Positions 10,756-22,011 of a stretch of 64,000 nt of DNA are shown piece after piece. Source of the stretch: Apiotrichum sp. Y4204 (lineage: Eukaryota > Basidiomycota > Tremellomycetes > Trichosporonales > Trichosporonaceae). The translations under genes were made by a program, and so were the position numbers. Each line of letters begins with the position of its first letter. Position 1 is the first letter of the stretch. The notes beneath the pieces are model-generated. The model was not told the DNA's origin. It did not search any database and saw only the letters and a program-made list of their open reading frames with translations. The DNA lies in NCBI GenBank assembly GCA_025531455.1, contig JAMYHL010000010.1, forward strand, positions 682,001 to 746,000, read 5' to 3'.

Positions 10756-12565
10756 CTACTCGACAATCTTGTTGTACAGCACGCTGCAGTTGTACCCTGC
10801 CACAACAGTCTCCTCGCACTTGACGCCGCGCTTGATCACCTTGCCGTTCGGGTCCTTGGCGTCCGCCTTGCCAGTGTGCAGCTGTAGGCGGGTGAGGGGG
10901 ATGGGCGAATCTGCGCTCTCGGGCGCGGCGGCGATGAGCGTGTCGATCGCGTGCGGCACCAAACTGGGGAGGTGCGCCGGGGTCGCACACGCCGAGCGCT
11001 TGCCGTTTCCGAGCTGCGAGTCGGCGTTTGCGCCCCACACAAGGACGTCCTTGCCGAACAGGCCCTCCTTGACGCCCTTGGCGTCCGCCGAGCGCAGCGT
11101 GTCGAGCACGGCGAACACGTGGGCCGTCGGCGACGGCGACACGCTTAGGGACTGGATAGGGACGGGTACCATGCTCTTCTCCTTCTCAGAGTCTGTCGTC
11201 AGCGTGAACGGACGGCAGATACTTACACTCCTGGAGACCCGAGAGTGCCCTGATGCGCGTGGGGGCGAAACTTGCCGAGGACCACATGCCCGACCCCAGC
11301 GTGCCGTACTGGCCGTTACCGCAGGAGAGGACGTCGATGAGGGGGAACTTGTCGCCGATCTCCGTGCGCTGGACGGTGAAGAAGGTCGTCAGGCCGCCGG
11401 CCGCGATCGACGTGCAGCGCAGGTTCGTTCCCGCAGGATATCCCTTTGCGAGGACAACCTCGACCGGCGTCGGGATGATGGACATGGTACTTGTGCTCCC
11501 GAGACCAATCTGGCCAAAGTCGTTCGCGCCGAATCCGACAACACGGCCCTCGCTCGTAAGCGCGAGCGAGGAGCGCTCAGATGCCGCGACCTGCGCAATG
11601 TCCACGCCGGAGAGAGCCGGAATCTCAGTGAGTGTTGTGGCGAAGCGCGGATCTGACTCGGGGGGGAGGGTGGGACCGTCCGCAAGAGCCGCGGCCGGTG
11701 TCGCCGGTGTAGCCGGGAATGTCTGCTTGGTACCGAGCTGGCGGTGGCTGTTGCCCTCTGGCGACAGTGGGAGGGAGAACGTGCGTCCACAGTTGGTGAC
11801 CGCGAGGAGGTGGTGGCGGCCGACGGCGAAGGAGGTGAACTTCTCGCCCCAGCCAAACTTTATCCCTGGGCGGAGCTCGACAAAGTCCACGATGGGGTCA
11901 CGAGTCGTCATCTTCTTCCAGTATCCGCGTGACGCCTTGAGGCCGTCCTGGAACGACCTGTCGGCGGAGACGACGTACAGCCGCCCGTCCTTTGAGAGGC
12001 CAAACAGCTTGCCCGGACCGGGTGCGAGCTTGGCGAGTTTCTGGAGTGAGAAGGGTCAAGACCGAGGTGGCCAGCAACGATGACCGAAGAAGAGGGGGGA
12101 CTACCCTCCTCCCTCTGTTCACCATGCGCATCCACTCACCTTGCCACGGAGCGACCGACCCACGAGTCCGCTGGGATCGTATCCCGCGCCCCACATCCAG
12201 AGGTCGCCGCGCGCGTCGACGGCGGCACCATACTTCTCGTGAATGACGAGGTCGCGGAACGGTGTGCCGCCAAGCTGGGCCATCGGCGTCGGGCGACGCA
12301 CCGGGCCTCGACGGTCGGGGTCAGGGATGAGGGTGAGATACGCGTTCGAGCCCCACGCAAGCGGTGTGAACGGTGGCGCGGCGCCGGCAGGGACGAACGG
12401 CCGCGCCTTCGGCTGATAGCTCTCATCGACCGCGAGCTCGTATGGCGTGTCGTCGAGGCGGAGGGTGTTGATCTTGGCGTAGGCGGAGTAGACCGACACG
12501 GAGATGAGGCCGGCCGCTGCGAGCGGAACGGCGCGCGCACCGAGAGAGCGTGCCCTCGCTGCCAT
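10756..12565 (-). CDS. FMP25-like mitochondrial RCC1-repeat protein
   Basis: Exons 12565..12140, 12040..11227 and 11192..10756 give 558 residues. The N-terminus is basic, with one hydrophobic segment (AVPLAAAGLISVSVYSAYA), as for a mitochondrial inner-membrane anchor. At least four RCC1-type blades follow: LWMWGAGYDPSG, VVGFGANDFGQIGLG, VLSCGNGQYGTLGSG and VLVWGANADSQLGNG. This layout matches yeast Fmp25, a mitochondrial RCC1-like protein linked to respiratory-chain (bc1) assembly. The gene is divergent from the complex I 24 kDa subunit. RCC1-like beta-propeller architecture is firm; orthology to Fmp25 is likely but rests on layout. Confidence 0.75.
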
Positions 12566-13236
12566 TGTCTCTGAGGGGCAAGTGGATGATCAGTCACACG
12601 ATGAGATGGGGGAGCGATGGAGCGGGGATTCGAGAAGCCCGATCCCGTCGCCGCCACTGCAAGTCACTCGGACCCGCCATTCTCCCAGATCACTTTCTCC
12701 TCCGGCTCCTCCCAGATGTCCCAGATCACACAACCAACGAAAGGGCGAGCGAACCAAAGACAGGCCCCAGTGGCGACGGTTACGTAAATAACGCCTATGA
12801 CGTCGTCTGGTCTGGATCTTGAGCAGCTGATCAAGTGACTTGATCCTGGGGGCGCGGAATTCCGTTTCGGCTTGGGACAAAATGATGAAAAATGTGGACA
12901 AATATTCTTCACCTGTGTGGACAGCCGGACCAGCTAGACTTCCAGGTAAGTCACGTGACCGCTCCAGTGCCTCCATCCCGGAGCTGACCAGAGTCTACCT
13001 GGTCTTACCTGGTGGGCGTGGTGAGCTCAGCCACTCAGATGCCGGGAATATCGCAGTTTGCTCCCGCTTTCGCTGCCAACCACTGCTGAAGTCTGTTGCT
13101 GCCAACTGTGCTCGCTACCTCCTCGCCTGCTCGCTGCCCTCCGCATCTCCGACGCCATCATCACCACGCAGCTCAGCGCATATACCGTCTCTCGCATCTT
13201 AGACTCTCCCCTCCGACCCGTCACCCCCCAGCGACC
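12566..13236. promoter_or_regulatory. Divergent promoter of two mitochondrial genes, with an E-box palindrome
   Basis: A 671-bp shared upstream region of the FMP25-like gene and the complex I 24 kDa subunit gene. It holds a perfect 10-bp palindrome GTCACGTGAC at 12950-12959 (bHLH/Cbf1-type core CACGTG) and a TGACGTC word near 12797 (CRE/bZIP type). Binding is inferred from the motifs only. Confidence 0.45.
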
Positions 13237-14534
13237 ATGTCGGCCCTCCGCTCCGCTTTCCGCCCCGTCGCGCGCGCGATCCCCCGCCGCGCCTTCTCCA
13301 CCACCCCGGCGCGCAGGTCCGACAACCTCATGATGGTGTGTATCGAACATATCACGAGTGGAGACTCAGCAGCGCACGAGGACGCTTTTTGGGGAGGGCA
13401 TTCGGAAGGCGCACAGTGCCGTTTTGAATGCTGGCGCGGCTGGCGTGCGCTTGCGCAATAGTTCGGAGACCTCAGGATGGGTGTCGCCCATTGTCCGGCG
13501 TTGCCATCTCGTCTCAGCTCTTTCTCCGACGCGCCGTGCCGCAATGTCTCAGCGACGCACCCCGAGTCACGCGCCTCTGACGTCCGAACTCTGCACCTTG
13601 CTAACGCGCAGCACCGCGACTCGAAGCACAACAACGCGTCGATCCCCTTCAACTTCACGCCCGAGTCGATGAAGGAGATTGAGAAGATTGTTGCCCGTTA
13701 CCCTCCCCAGTACAAGAAGGCGGCCGTCATGCCGGTCCTGGATGTTGCGCAGCGCCAGAACGGCGGCTGGGTCTCGATCTCCGCCATGAACGCCGTCGCT
13801 AAGCTGCTCGAGATGCCCCCTATGCGTGTTTACGAGGTGAGTCGCGAGGTGGAAGTGGAGGGCAAGTGAGACGGTTGTGGACGACGGCTTGGCCGACGGT
13901 TGAACGGTCGCCAACTCTAGTCACCGGGCGGCGGCTAGAAGGACATACTACGCAAGGATGCGGCCCAACAGCTGTGCCGTCGGCTGCAGCAGCTCCGCCT
14001 CATTCCGTTTCAAACCTCTCCACTTGCATCTACTAACTCCCCAGGTCGCCTCGTTCTACACCATGTACAACCGTGAGCCGGTTGCCCCCAACTTTGTCCA
14101 GCTCTGCACCACCACTCCCTGTCAGCTCGGTGGCTGCGGCTCGACCAAGATCCTCGAGGCCATCTCGAACCACCTCGGCATTGAGCCCGGCCACACTACC
14201 AAGGACGGCAAGTTCACTTTCATCGAGGTCGAGTGCCTCGGTGCCTGCTCGAACGCTCCGAGTGAGTAGCCGCGAAGCGCGACGCGTGCATGATCTTTCG
14301 CTGGTATCCCGAGCACCCACTTACTCTCTCTCAGTGATGCAGATTGGCGACGAGTACTACGAGGACCTGACGCCCGAGACGACCGTCAAGATCCTTGACG
14401 CCCTTGCCCGCGGCGAGACCCCCAAGCCTGGTCCCCAGTCTGGCCGTCTCACGTCCGAGAACTCGGCCGGCCTCACATCACTCACCACCAAGCCATACGG
14501 CCCTGGCGACTTCTGCTCGCCTGAGTTCAAATAG
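13237..14534 (+). CDS. NADH:ubiquinone oxidoreductase 24 kDa subunit (NDUFV2/NuoE family)
   Basis: Matrix-arm subunit of respiratory complex I carrying a 2Fe-2S cluster. Exons 13237..13335, 13612..13836, 14045..14261 and 14335..14534 give 246 residues. A mitochondrial presequence ([27 protein letters not shown]) is followed by the thioredoxin-like fold. The cluster ligands are visible as CTTTPC and [25 protein letters not shown] and [17 protein letters not shown] stretches are conserved. Intron 1 (276 nt) separates the presequence from the mature protein. The presence of this subunit shows the organism has a proton-pumping complex I. Confidence 0.96.
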
Positions 14535-15030
14535 ACGGGTACGCTAAAACTATACGGACTGGCGCCATGGTGCGTTGCGGAGACAAGATGCATCTGTACA
14601 AGAGCATGTGTGGGTCCCTTCATGGCTGGCGTGCGGTCTACAACCGGGCTGTTTTGGATCACACGGGGAGACCTTTGCCTAGAGCGTGTAGAGACTAACA
14701 TGCGCTTACCGGCATATCAATGATTCCCATCTATCGGAACGCGACGTAACGCGTCGCCGCTGAGACCCGGAGACTCCCACAACGTGAAATAATCACCACT
14801 ACTGATATGAACAATGTCGAGCGCATAGATCGTCCCGTCATTTCAACAACACTCACAAAATTCATTATTGCTGTCAAGACTAATCATTGTGAACAATACG
14901 GCTTTATCTCGGAACCACGGCAGAACAAAATATTGGCCGGGCACCTTTCCTATGTCGTCGCTCCCATACCCTCAGACGGCCACACACCTGCAACGCAACG
15001 CAACTCAAGACTCCTACATCCACTCGCACT
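14535..15030. other. Convergent intergenic region
   Basis: About 500 bp between two convergent stop codons (14534 plus, 15031 minus). No coding signal or structured repeat was recognised. It probably contains both 3' UTRs. Confidence 0.5.
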
Positions 15031-15640
15031 CTAGAACCCAGCACCCCCATCACCGCCCCCCGTCGTCCCTGCGCCGGCGCCCCAACCCGTTGCGAGCTTA
15101 CGGTGCAGCCCGAGCGCACGGCGCACAAGCTGGATCTCGTCTCTGCGTTCCGGGACCTGGGATCAGTACCAAAGCGTATTCTTGTTTGTCATGTGTTATG
15201 AACTGCGTGTGTGTTTGAAGCCCGATAAGTGCCGGCTACTTATGGCAGACAGACCAGAGTCTTCGCCACTCACATCAATATCCAGATAGTTGCACGCCGA
15301 CACCGGATCCCCCGCGGCGCCCCGCTCTTCGACCTTGGGCTCGACGTACGCAAGGATGACCGCAATGGCCTCCTCGGTGCTTTCCGCCGCAATGAGCGCG
15401 TCCTTGGCGTCGTCGTACTTCGTAATTGGGGCAAGGTAGGGCTGATGTTGTGTCAGTTGATGTCAGTGAGAGAGGGTAGGCGATCAGGTGAGAGGCTCCG
15501 TAGTACCATCCGCGATCGACACATGAGTTGCCAGCACGATGTACTCGCGTACTCACGAGCTGGTATTCCGCCAGGACAGAGGGATCGGCACGCGTCGGCA
15601 CAGACTTTGTCGGCGCGAGCTTCTTGAAGTGCGACTTCAT
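15031..15640 (-). CDS. Small protein of unknown function (125 aa)
   Basis: Not recognised. Three exons (15640..15557, 15441..15274, 15156..15031) join cleanly with GTGAGT donors and branch-site-like CTGAC motifs, and the sum is 126 codons. The protein begins MKSHFKKLAPTKSVPTRADP. It continues as a mostly helical segment (YDDAKDALIAAESTEEAIAVILAYVEPKVEERG) and a charged one (DVPERRDEIQLVRRALGLHRKL), and ends in a Gly/Ala tail. No signal peptide or membrane segment is seen. The consistent splice signals argue that it is a real gene; I infer no function. Confidence 0.55.
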
Positions 15641-16536
15641 ATAAGCAGTGGGTGGCAATGGATGGAAGTGAGTAGGGACTGTAGAGTGGAGAGTGGATGG
15701 TTTGTTGATTCTATTTATGACCCGCTTCACATCGTAGTCCGGCTCATCCACAGGGCCACAGGGCCGGCTGTGCTGCATGGGTCACCGAAGCACAGACAGG
15801 TACATACAGGCAGCGGAAAGTCATGAAGCCACTGCCCAATGTCCCGATGTCATGTGTGACCATTGCATTGCATGCATTGCCGCTTCCGCCCTTGCTGGTA
15901 GCTAGCTCAGCGGGCGATGCAATCCAAAGCATGACCTCGGTGCCGAGGGTGTCGAGAAGAGAAGCATAACTGGGATATATAATGGATATACGCGACGATC
16001 CACATCCCACGTATTGATCGATCGCCCGATTAGGTGTGGATTCTGGTGGATCCAGAGTGGCGGTATTTGTAATTAATGACCATGGTGATTATCCGAAAAA
16101 ATTGCAATCCCCCGTTGCTCCCGACGAGTAATGGCGTGCCCGCTTTGAGCAAAAGTCGCATTTGGCAGGTGGATTAGCATTGGTCCCCCCTTGTCGTAAT
16201 GGTGAGTCACAAAACGCGTCCTAATGCTGCTAATCGCAGACTAGCCGAGAGAAGGGAATTGGCAGAGGCGCCGATAGCGGAAGCGCACAAGAGCAGAGAG
16301 TCGCTGTTGATCGGGCGAGCAGTCGTAAGAGTCGTAAAGAGTCGCGTCCCAGAATCGATTTTCCGGACAAAGGTGTGCAGGGCAGAGATAGAACGGAAAG
16401 AGTCACAATCAATCCCGAGCACGATACTTCCTCTCTCTCCGTCACTTGTCAACCTCATCTCCTCAACACCTCGCTACCTCGCTGCGACCTCGCGACGTTC
16501 ACGAGCCCCCGAGCCGCGCCCGTCACGTGAGCACCG
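15641..16536. other. Divergent intergenic region with an E-box near the transporter start
   Basis: A 0.9-kb upstream region for two divergent genes. It has A/T-richer patches (16060-16120) and a TCACGTGA E-box at 16523-16530, only 7 bp before the transporter start codon. No coding potential was recognised. Confidence 0.45.
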
Positions 16537-18172
16537 ATGGAGAGCGACCTGCTCTTCCCCAAGTCGCCGCCGAGCACCATGCCTCGGGGCCACCTCGCAC
16601 GCCGCTATGTCGTCGGCGTCGTGCTGTTGCTGGGCGTTGTGCTTGTGAGTGGAACCGATATCGGCGTCGGAGATGTGTCCACAGAGTGAAAGATACTTTT
16701 CTCTTGGAAGGAAACCCCCCGATCCTGACGGCGGGTATCATCCGCGCGGTCTGTTCGCGACTCACACTGCAGCTCTGGACGGCCTCGAACTTCATCACTG
16801 CCGAGCTTGAGACAGGCGATAAGGCGTGGAACAAGCCGTTCCTGTAAGTCTTGGAGACCACGCACGACCGACCATGCTCACAGCGCAGGATAACATACCT
16901 CAACACGTCGAGCTTCGCCTTCTACCTCATCCCGGCCGCATGGCGATACTGGAAGAAGGGCACGTTCGCGCGCGAAGGGCACGACGGCTACCGTCCGCTC
17001 GACGCCGCGGGACCTGCGTCGGCGGATCTGCTCGACACAGGCCTGGCGCTGACTCGCTCCATCTCCCCGTCTTCACCCCGGGCGCCACTCCCGCCCATCG
17101 ATGACGACCCCCTCTTCCCCTCCGAGGAGCTCGCCGCCACTCCGCTTCCCAAGCTCACAGTCCGCGAGACGGCCGAGATTGCCGCGTGGTGGTCGGCCGT
17201 CTGGTTCCTCGCCAACTGGAGCTTGAATGCCGCACTGGCGTGGGCGAGTGTCGCCAGCGTGACTATCCTGAGCAGTACCACGAGTGAGTGCGAAGCTGAG
17301 AAGGGGAAGCAACGTACGAGAGGGAAGCCCTGTACGAGGCACGCCCCGTGGTATTCACCTTGGTCACATTATGTTCTATTGCGAAACGCATATGCTGATC
17401 AACCCAGGCTTCTTCACTCTCTCCCTCGGGCGCATGTTCCGCGTCGAGGACGTGACGCGGGGCAAGGTCATCGCATCGGTCGCAAGGTGGGCAGCGTGAC
17501 TTGACAAGGCTGACCTGAAGCTTTATCGGTGTCATTCTCGTGACTCGATCCGACGCGTCTATCTCCAAGGACTCGCTTACTGCGTCGCTGGCACCGCAGC
17601 ACCCAATGTGGGGCGACGCGCTTGCTTTGCTCTCCGCACTCTTCTACTCCATCTACGTTATCCTCTTGAAGGTCCGGCTAGGAGACGAGTCGCGGGCAGA
17701 CACGCAGCTCATGCTCGGGTGAGTGCTACTGACGGCTCAGAAGCCTGTGGTGCTTTTCATCGATTCATTACTAACACTCAGATTTGCCGGCCTGTTCAAC
17801 ATAATCTTCCTGATCCCCGTCTTCCCGCTGATACACTCACTGGGATGGGAGACATTCGAGCTGCCGCCGACTCGCACGGCGTGGGCTATCATTATCATCA
17901 ACATGTTCATCACGCTCTCGAGCGACTATCTCTACGTGCTTGCGATGCTCAAGACGACACCGATGTTGGTCACGATCGGCCTGTCCCTGACCATTCCGTT
18001 TGCGCTTCTCGGTTCAATCTTCGTGCCGTCCGCGAACGGCGACAGCATCACGGCAATGTCTATCGCAGGGGCGACGCTCGTTGTGGCCAGTTTCCTCCTC
18101 CTCGGATGGCAGGGCTGGGAGGAGCACACGTCTAGCGACGCACTCAACGACGCGGGCGAGCGGGATCAGTAG
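16537..18172 (+). CDS. SLC35F/YML018C-like membrane transporter of the drug/metabolite (EamA) superfamily
   Basis: Multi-pass membrane protein with about 10 helices, resembling yeast vacuolar-membrane YML018C and animal SLC35F5. Substrate is unknown. Six exons (16537..16644, 16773..16843, 16889..17283, 17408..17486, 17521..17718, 17782..18172) give 413 residues. Helices seen include YVVGVVLLLGVVLLWTASNF at the start. The conserved SVTILSSTTSFFTLSLGRMF follows, then a VIASVASFIGVILVTRSD segment and GDALALLSALFYSIYVILLK. A C-terminal half includes TPMLVTIGLSLTIPFALLGS. A cytosolic Ser/Pro-rich loop (about residues 75-125) separates the first and later helices. The family is confident; location and cargo are inference. 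Confidence 0.85.
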
Positions 18173-18540
18173 AAATTTGATTGTTGTGCATTGGATCGAA
18201 GTAACGACTGGACTCTTGCTAATTCAACTTAGAATGTGTAGATGTACGATTGCTTGTGGGAGTAGTGAAAGGAAACGGAGAGCCGAAGAAGGTGGGAGTG
18301 GGAACAGTTGAGGATATCGGTCAGGACAGAAGAAAGGATGTCGCTGCAACGTCTTCTAACCGGCACTGATCTGCCAGGCTGTCAAGCTGCCAATTCCCTT
18401 GTCGCGCCTCGCGTCGAAGTTCTCCAGTCCTCATCCAGAAATGCAAAAAGGAATCAGAGATCTTGGTGGTAAAGTACTTTCACCGCCCGAAGGCTCTAAA
18501 GTAGCAAATATACAAGAAAATTCATCATTTCCGTGCGCTG
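18173..18540. other. Intergenic region between the transporter and tRNA-Gly
   Basis: About 370 bp holding the transporter 3' UTR and the downstream flank of the tRNA. A short AAAA run on the + strand near 18519 is a plausible Pol III T-run terminator on the minus strand. Nothing else was recognised. Confidence 0.4.
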
Positions 18541-18617
18541 TACATCGTAAGGGAGTCGAACCCCTGCCGCGTCGAGGCTGCTGGCAACGACGCATGATAC
18601 CGTTTCACCAACGATGT
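18541..18617 (-). tRNA. tRNA-Gly(GCC), apparently with a 6-nt intron
   Basis: Read on the minus strand, a full cloverleaf folds. The acceptor stem ACATCGT/ACGATGT is 7 bp, all paired. The D arm is GTGA/TCAT with GG in the loop, and the anticodon stem is CGTCG/CGACG. The T arm is AGGGG-TTCGACT-CCCTT with a B-box match GGTTCGACTCC, and the discriminator is A. The anticodon loop is 13 nt instead of 7. Placing U33-GCC-A37 leaves 6 extra bases (GCAGCC) at the usual 37/38 intron position. Without them the tRNA is 71 nt, normal for Gly. Confidence 0.85.
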
Positions 18618-19031
18618 GGGATGGTGGGAGTTTCGGGGCGGCGTCGCGGCGAATGGCAGCGCGTCAGGGATGATCGAGGGGGAATTGGGCAGGGAGGAGA
18701 TTGGAGAGTGAGAGTGAGGAGCACAGGGAAGGCCCGCAGGGAAAAGAAAGACCGGAAGACGAGGGTGCGGCGGGAGCGAGACCATGACGAATGAACTTGT
18801 GATCATAGAAGGTTGACGAGCCAGACCAAAGAGGAAGAAAGAATAAAGCAAGTCCATAATGGCAAGTCCTATTTGCTCTCGCCCCGGGCAGTTGATTTGT
18901 TGCTTGGTTCTCGTAACGGGGACAGCCACTAACCAAGCTGCTCCGTCAGTAGGGTCAGTACCTCCTCTCGGTATGCTGTTTGCCTAAGTATACATGTCGG
19001 CGGCTCAAGTTGTGCCATTAATTCAACTTTC
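18618..19031. other. Intergenic region between tRNA-Gly and RNase Z
   Basis: About 410 bp, purine-rich on the + strand (GGAGA/GAGAG words at 18670-18780). No gene was recognised. It includes the upstream flank of the tRNA and the RNase Z 3' end. Confidence 0.4.
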
Positions 19032-21195
19032 CTAAATGCCCAGTTCTGCTGATGCAACATCCAAATGCCGGTTCACGGGAGTCATGTCCCCGGCTCTTGG
19101 CTCAGGCTCGTACCCGACCCATCGCCGCTTGCCATCCTCCTCGACCCACGCGCCGCCGCAGTTGGCCCAGCTCTTGAGGACCTGGACAATTTCGCGGCGT
19201 GACGCGTGCATCGTCGCTTGCTCCGAGTGGGTCAACTCGTGGCTCGGGACGCGGAGGACCATAAAGTCGCGGCTTGGTACGGCCAGACGAACGGGGTGCT
19301 GCTCGGGGCCCGAGAATATGTGACCTTCACACTCCGGGCCATTCCACACCGCACTGATCTGGTTGACCAACGCCTGCATAATTAGGCGCAGATGCAGTTC
19401 GCTTGCTGTCAGTGGCTGTGGTGGCATGGCGCAAGCTGTCGCGGCTGCGGCCGGTGTCGGGTACGGATATGGGGAAACAGGGGATAAGAGCGAGGGGAAT
19501 GCGTCGTTTGTGGTATACCGCGGAGCTGGGAACCTGGGGTGTCAGTTGATATGATGCCATTCATACGCTCACATCGCGCTGAAGTGGTTGACCACTACAC
19601 GGCGTGCACCAATTGCATATGCAAAGTCGCCGACGAGTTCGGGCGTCGAATGGCCTCGACCGACCGCCTTGTTGCGTACAACGGTACGTTTGGCCTCAAA
19701 CTCCTCGACGGCACAGGCGGCGTCGGCTGCGGTCTTGTGTTTCCCGTGAAATATCCATGGTTCACGAATGGTGCCGCGCTCTTTGGCCGCGAGCTCAAAC
19801 TCCTTGTCGCGCTTGCTCTCGAGGCTCTGCTCCAGCCCTGAAGCACGAACTGCGCGTCCCTTGTCGCCCTTGAGTACTGATTCCGGGATAGCGGCGTTGG
19901 TGCACTCGTGGATCAGAAGTGAGGCGTTGCAGCAATGAACTTGGAACGCCTCGCTCGGCGTGCCACCGGAACAGTCGCCGAAAATAACAAGCTTGCGGCC
20001 CGGTTCACCTGTCGGCTGCGGCGGCTCAATAACGTCACCAGAGGGGAAAGTAAATGGCGGAGGAGTGGGAAGTGAAGTGAGATGAGACAGCAGAGAGAGA
20101 GGGTGTTTGATGGGAGGATCAAGCGCTGCCAGCTCCTTCGCGTTCGCCTGTAGCAACGGGATCAGGCGCTGTGTATCCAGGGGATGTCGAGGGGGCGGTT
20201 CCTTTAAAACGTAGCCAAGCGATGGCACTGTCACAAGTCAGCCGCGATTGTCATCTTGGATGCCCACCTCGATGTGTTAGTGGGCCCGCAGTTACGCTCC
20301 AGCCCTTCATCCCCTTGTGGTTGGCCTCGTCCACAATGTTCTCCCAGACACCGTCTGCGTTTGGGCTAATATCCCGGCCGACCGCCTCGTTGACGTGCAG
20401 GTCCTCGGGATTGCAACCGCAGGACGCCTTCTGTCCTAACGGTACCAGCTCGTGTACAGCTAGTGCGCCCGTGAGCGTCACCTTTGTGAGCTCAAGAGCA
20501 TTACGGATGAACTTTCGCAGTCCAACAGGGCCGTAGATGTTGATATCTGCCTAGAGTACGATTAGTCTGACACTAAATGCGACACTGCGGATACCCACCT
20601 TCTTGCTCACACCCTGGTGCCGTAGTCGTTCCAATCCATTTGGTGTCTGGCCAACACCGCTCATGACCACGGCCAGGATTGCCACTGTACCCAAGATGTG
20701 GTCCGCGTGCATGTGCGTAATGAAGATGCGCGAGATGTTTACCATGCGTAATGACGACTGGTGTAGCCGGTTGTTCGTGCCGTCGGCCGCATCGAAGACT
20801 GTAGGTCAGCATACCGCTCACACGACAGTAGGTGGCAACAGCACCTTGTGCTATTGCTCACGCGACTCACGCCATATGTTGTTTCCAAAGTCAACGGCGA
20901 GCGAGGAGCAGTTGCGCGATGTCACTGGTCCGCCACCTGTCCGTCAGTGAGTGCAATCAAGCGCCATCGGGCGATGCGGCGTGAACATACCACTACATGT
21001 CCCGAGCTGCGCCGGTCAGTTGAGTCCTCTGTCATCTAACCAGCTGGTACATACAAAGTGAACAGTCACTGGGTTCTGAGCTTTGGTGACCTTTTGCCCG
21101 GGTGAGTTCGTGTTCGTGTTCATCTGCTCGGCATGCGAGGGCATGAACGGTGATCGTGGCCGCGACAAGGGTGGGGAGGTGTCTTGACAGGCCAT
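19032..21195 (-). CDS. Ribonuclease Z (tRNA 3' endonuclease, metallo-beta-lactamase family)
   Basis: Cleaves the 3' trailer from tRNA precursors. Seven exons (21195..21055, 21006..20991, 20936..20871, 20798..20599, 20550..20268, 20227..19573, 19533..19032) give 620 residues. Signatures: FLGTCSGGGPVTSRNCSSLAVD near residue 50, the zinc motif HMHADH at 103-108, FGDCSGGTPSEAF, LLIHECTNAA, the GRGHSTPELVGDFA motif, and VVNHFSAMFP. There is only one metal-binding domain, as in short RNase Z. The protein is about twice the usual short-form length because of insertions and a C-terminal extension of about 140 residues. Exon 2 is only 16 nt. It is divergent from NOP56. No mitochondrial presequence is obvious. 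Confidence 0.92.
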
Positions 21196-22011
21196 GATGT
21201 GTGAATGGCTAATATACCAATGTTCAATGTTTTGTGTGTCGCGAATGGAGAGGATTCAAAGGTCGGGTCTGTGGCTTGCGCAACCTCTCATCTCTATCTG
21301 GTCTTTATCTCTGCTGCTGTCGTCCGTGGCGGCTCCCTCGGGGCTCGAAGTGGGGGGGGTGGACGTTGCCGAGACTCGGAGAATGAATGATCAATCATCA
21401 TCGACTCCGTTCTCGGTGCCTCTCGGGGGCTTCGGGCTGATCGGAACGGCCCGAACAGCCAAGCCAACCGAGACACCTGACTCCCCGGAAGGCCGACTCG
21501 GCTCGCCAGACCAGAGTACCAGAGACCATAACCGCCCACAACAGCCGCCAAGAGCGTCCGAAGCGGACGGGAACGGACAGTCGTTCGACTTCCGCCAACC
21601 TGCGGGGACTCCGCAAATATCGCCACTTCATTTTTTAATCTAATTTTACGATTTAACGATTTCTAATATTGCCACGTGGATATGGGAGAAAAGGTGAGAA
21701 AATGTGCCCTCAAAAAATTCAACAAGATTGGAAGAAATCTTTGAAAGTTGGATGACCAGAGTGTGTAGCTCGCTCGATGCTCGATGCTTGATGGGTGCTG
21801 CTCACCATCTCCGCTCTCCACACCGTACTCCGTACTCACCATCCGCCCTCGACATCGACCCAAAACGAGTTGGCACTCGACCTGCTACCCGCATCTCACC
21901 TCACTCGAGCAGTCGCCGCACCTGACTCTCCCCTGAGAGCACCGCCAGCCCCCCGCCACCCCTCTCCACCTCTGATCGTCGCTCCTTCGTTCCCAGGTTA
22001 ATCCAACCGAA
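21196..22011. promoter_or_regulatory. Divergent promoter region of RNase Z and NOP56
   Basis: An 816-bp region between divergent starts. A markedly A/T-rich stretch (21625-21720, with TTTTTTAATCTAATTTTACG) stands out against the GC-rich background and includes a CACGTG core near 21673. No coding potential was recognised. Confidence 0.45.

Noticed and set aside
18541..21195. tRNA-Gly next to RNase Z as a functional cluster
   Set aside because: RNase Z acts on all tRNAs; adjacency to a single tRNA gene is most simply coincidence.
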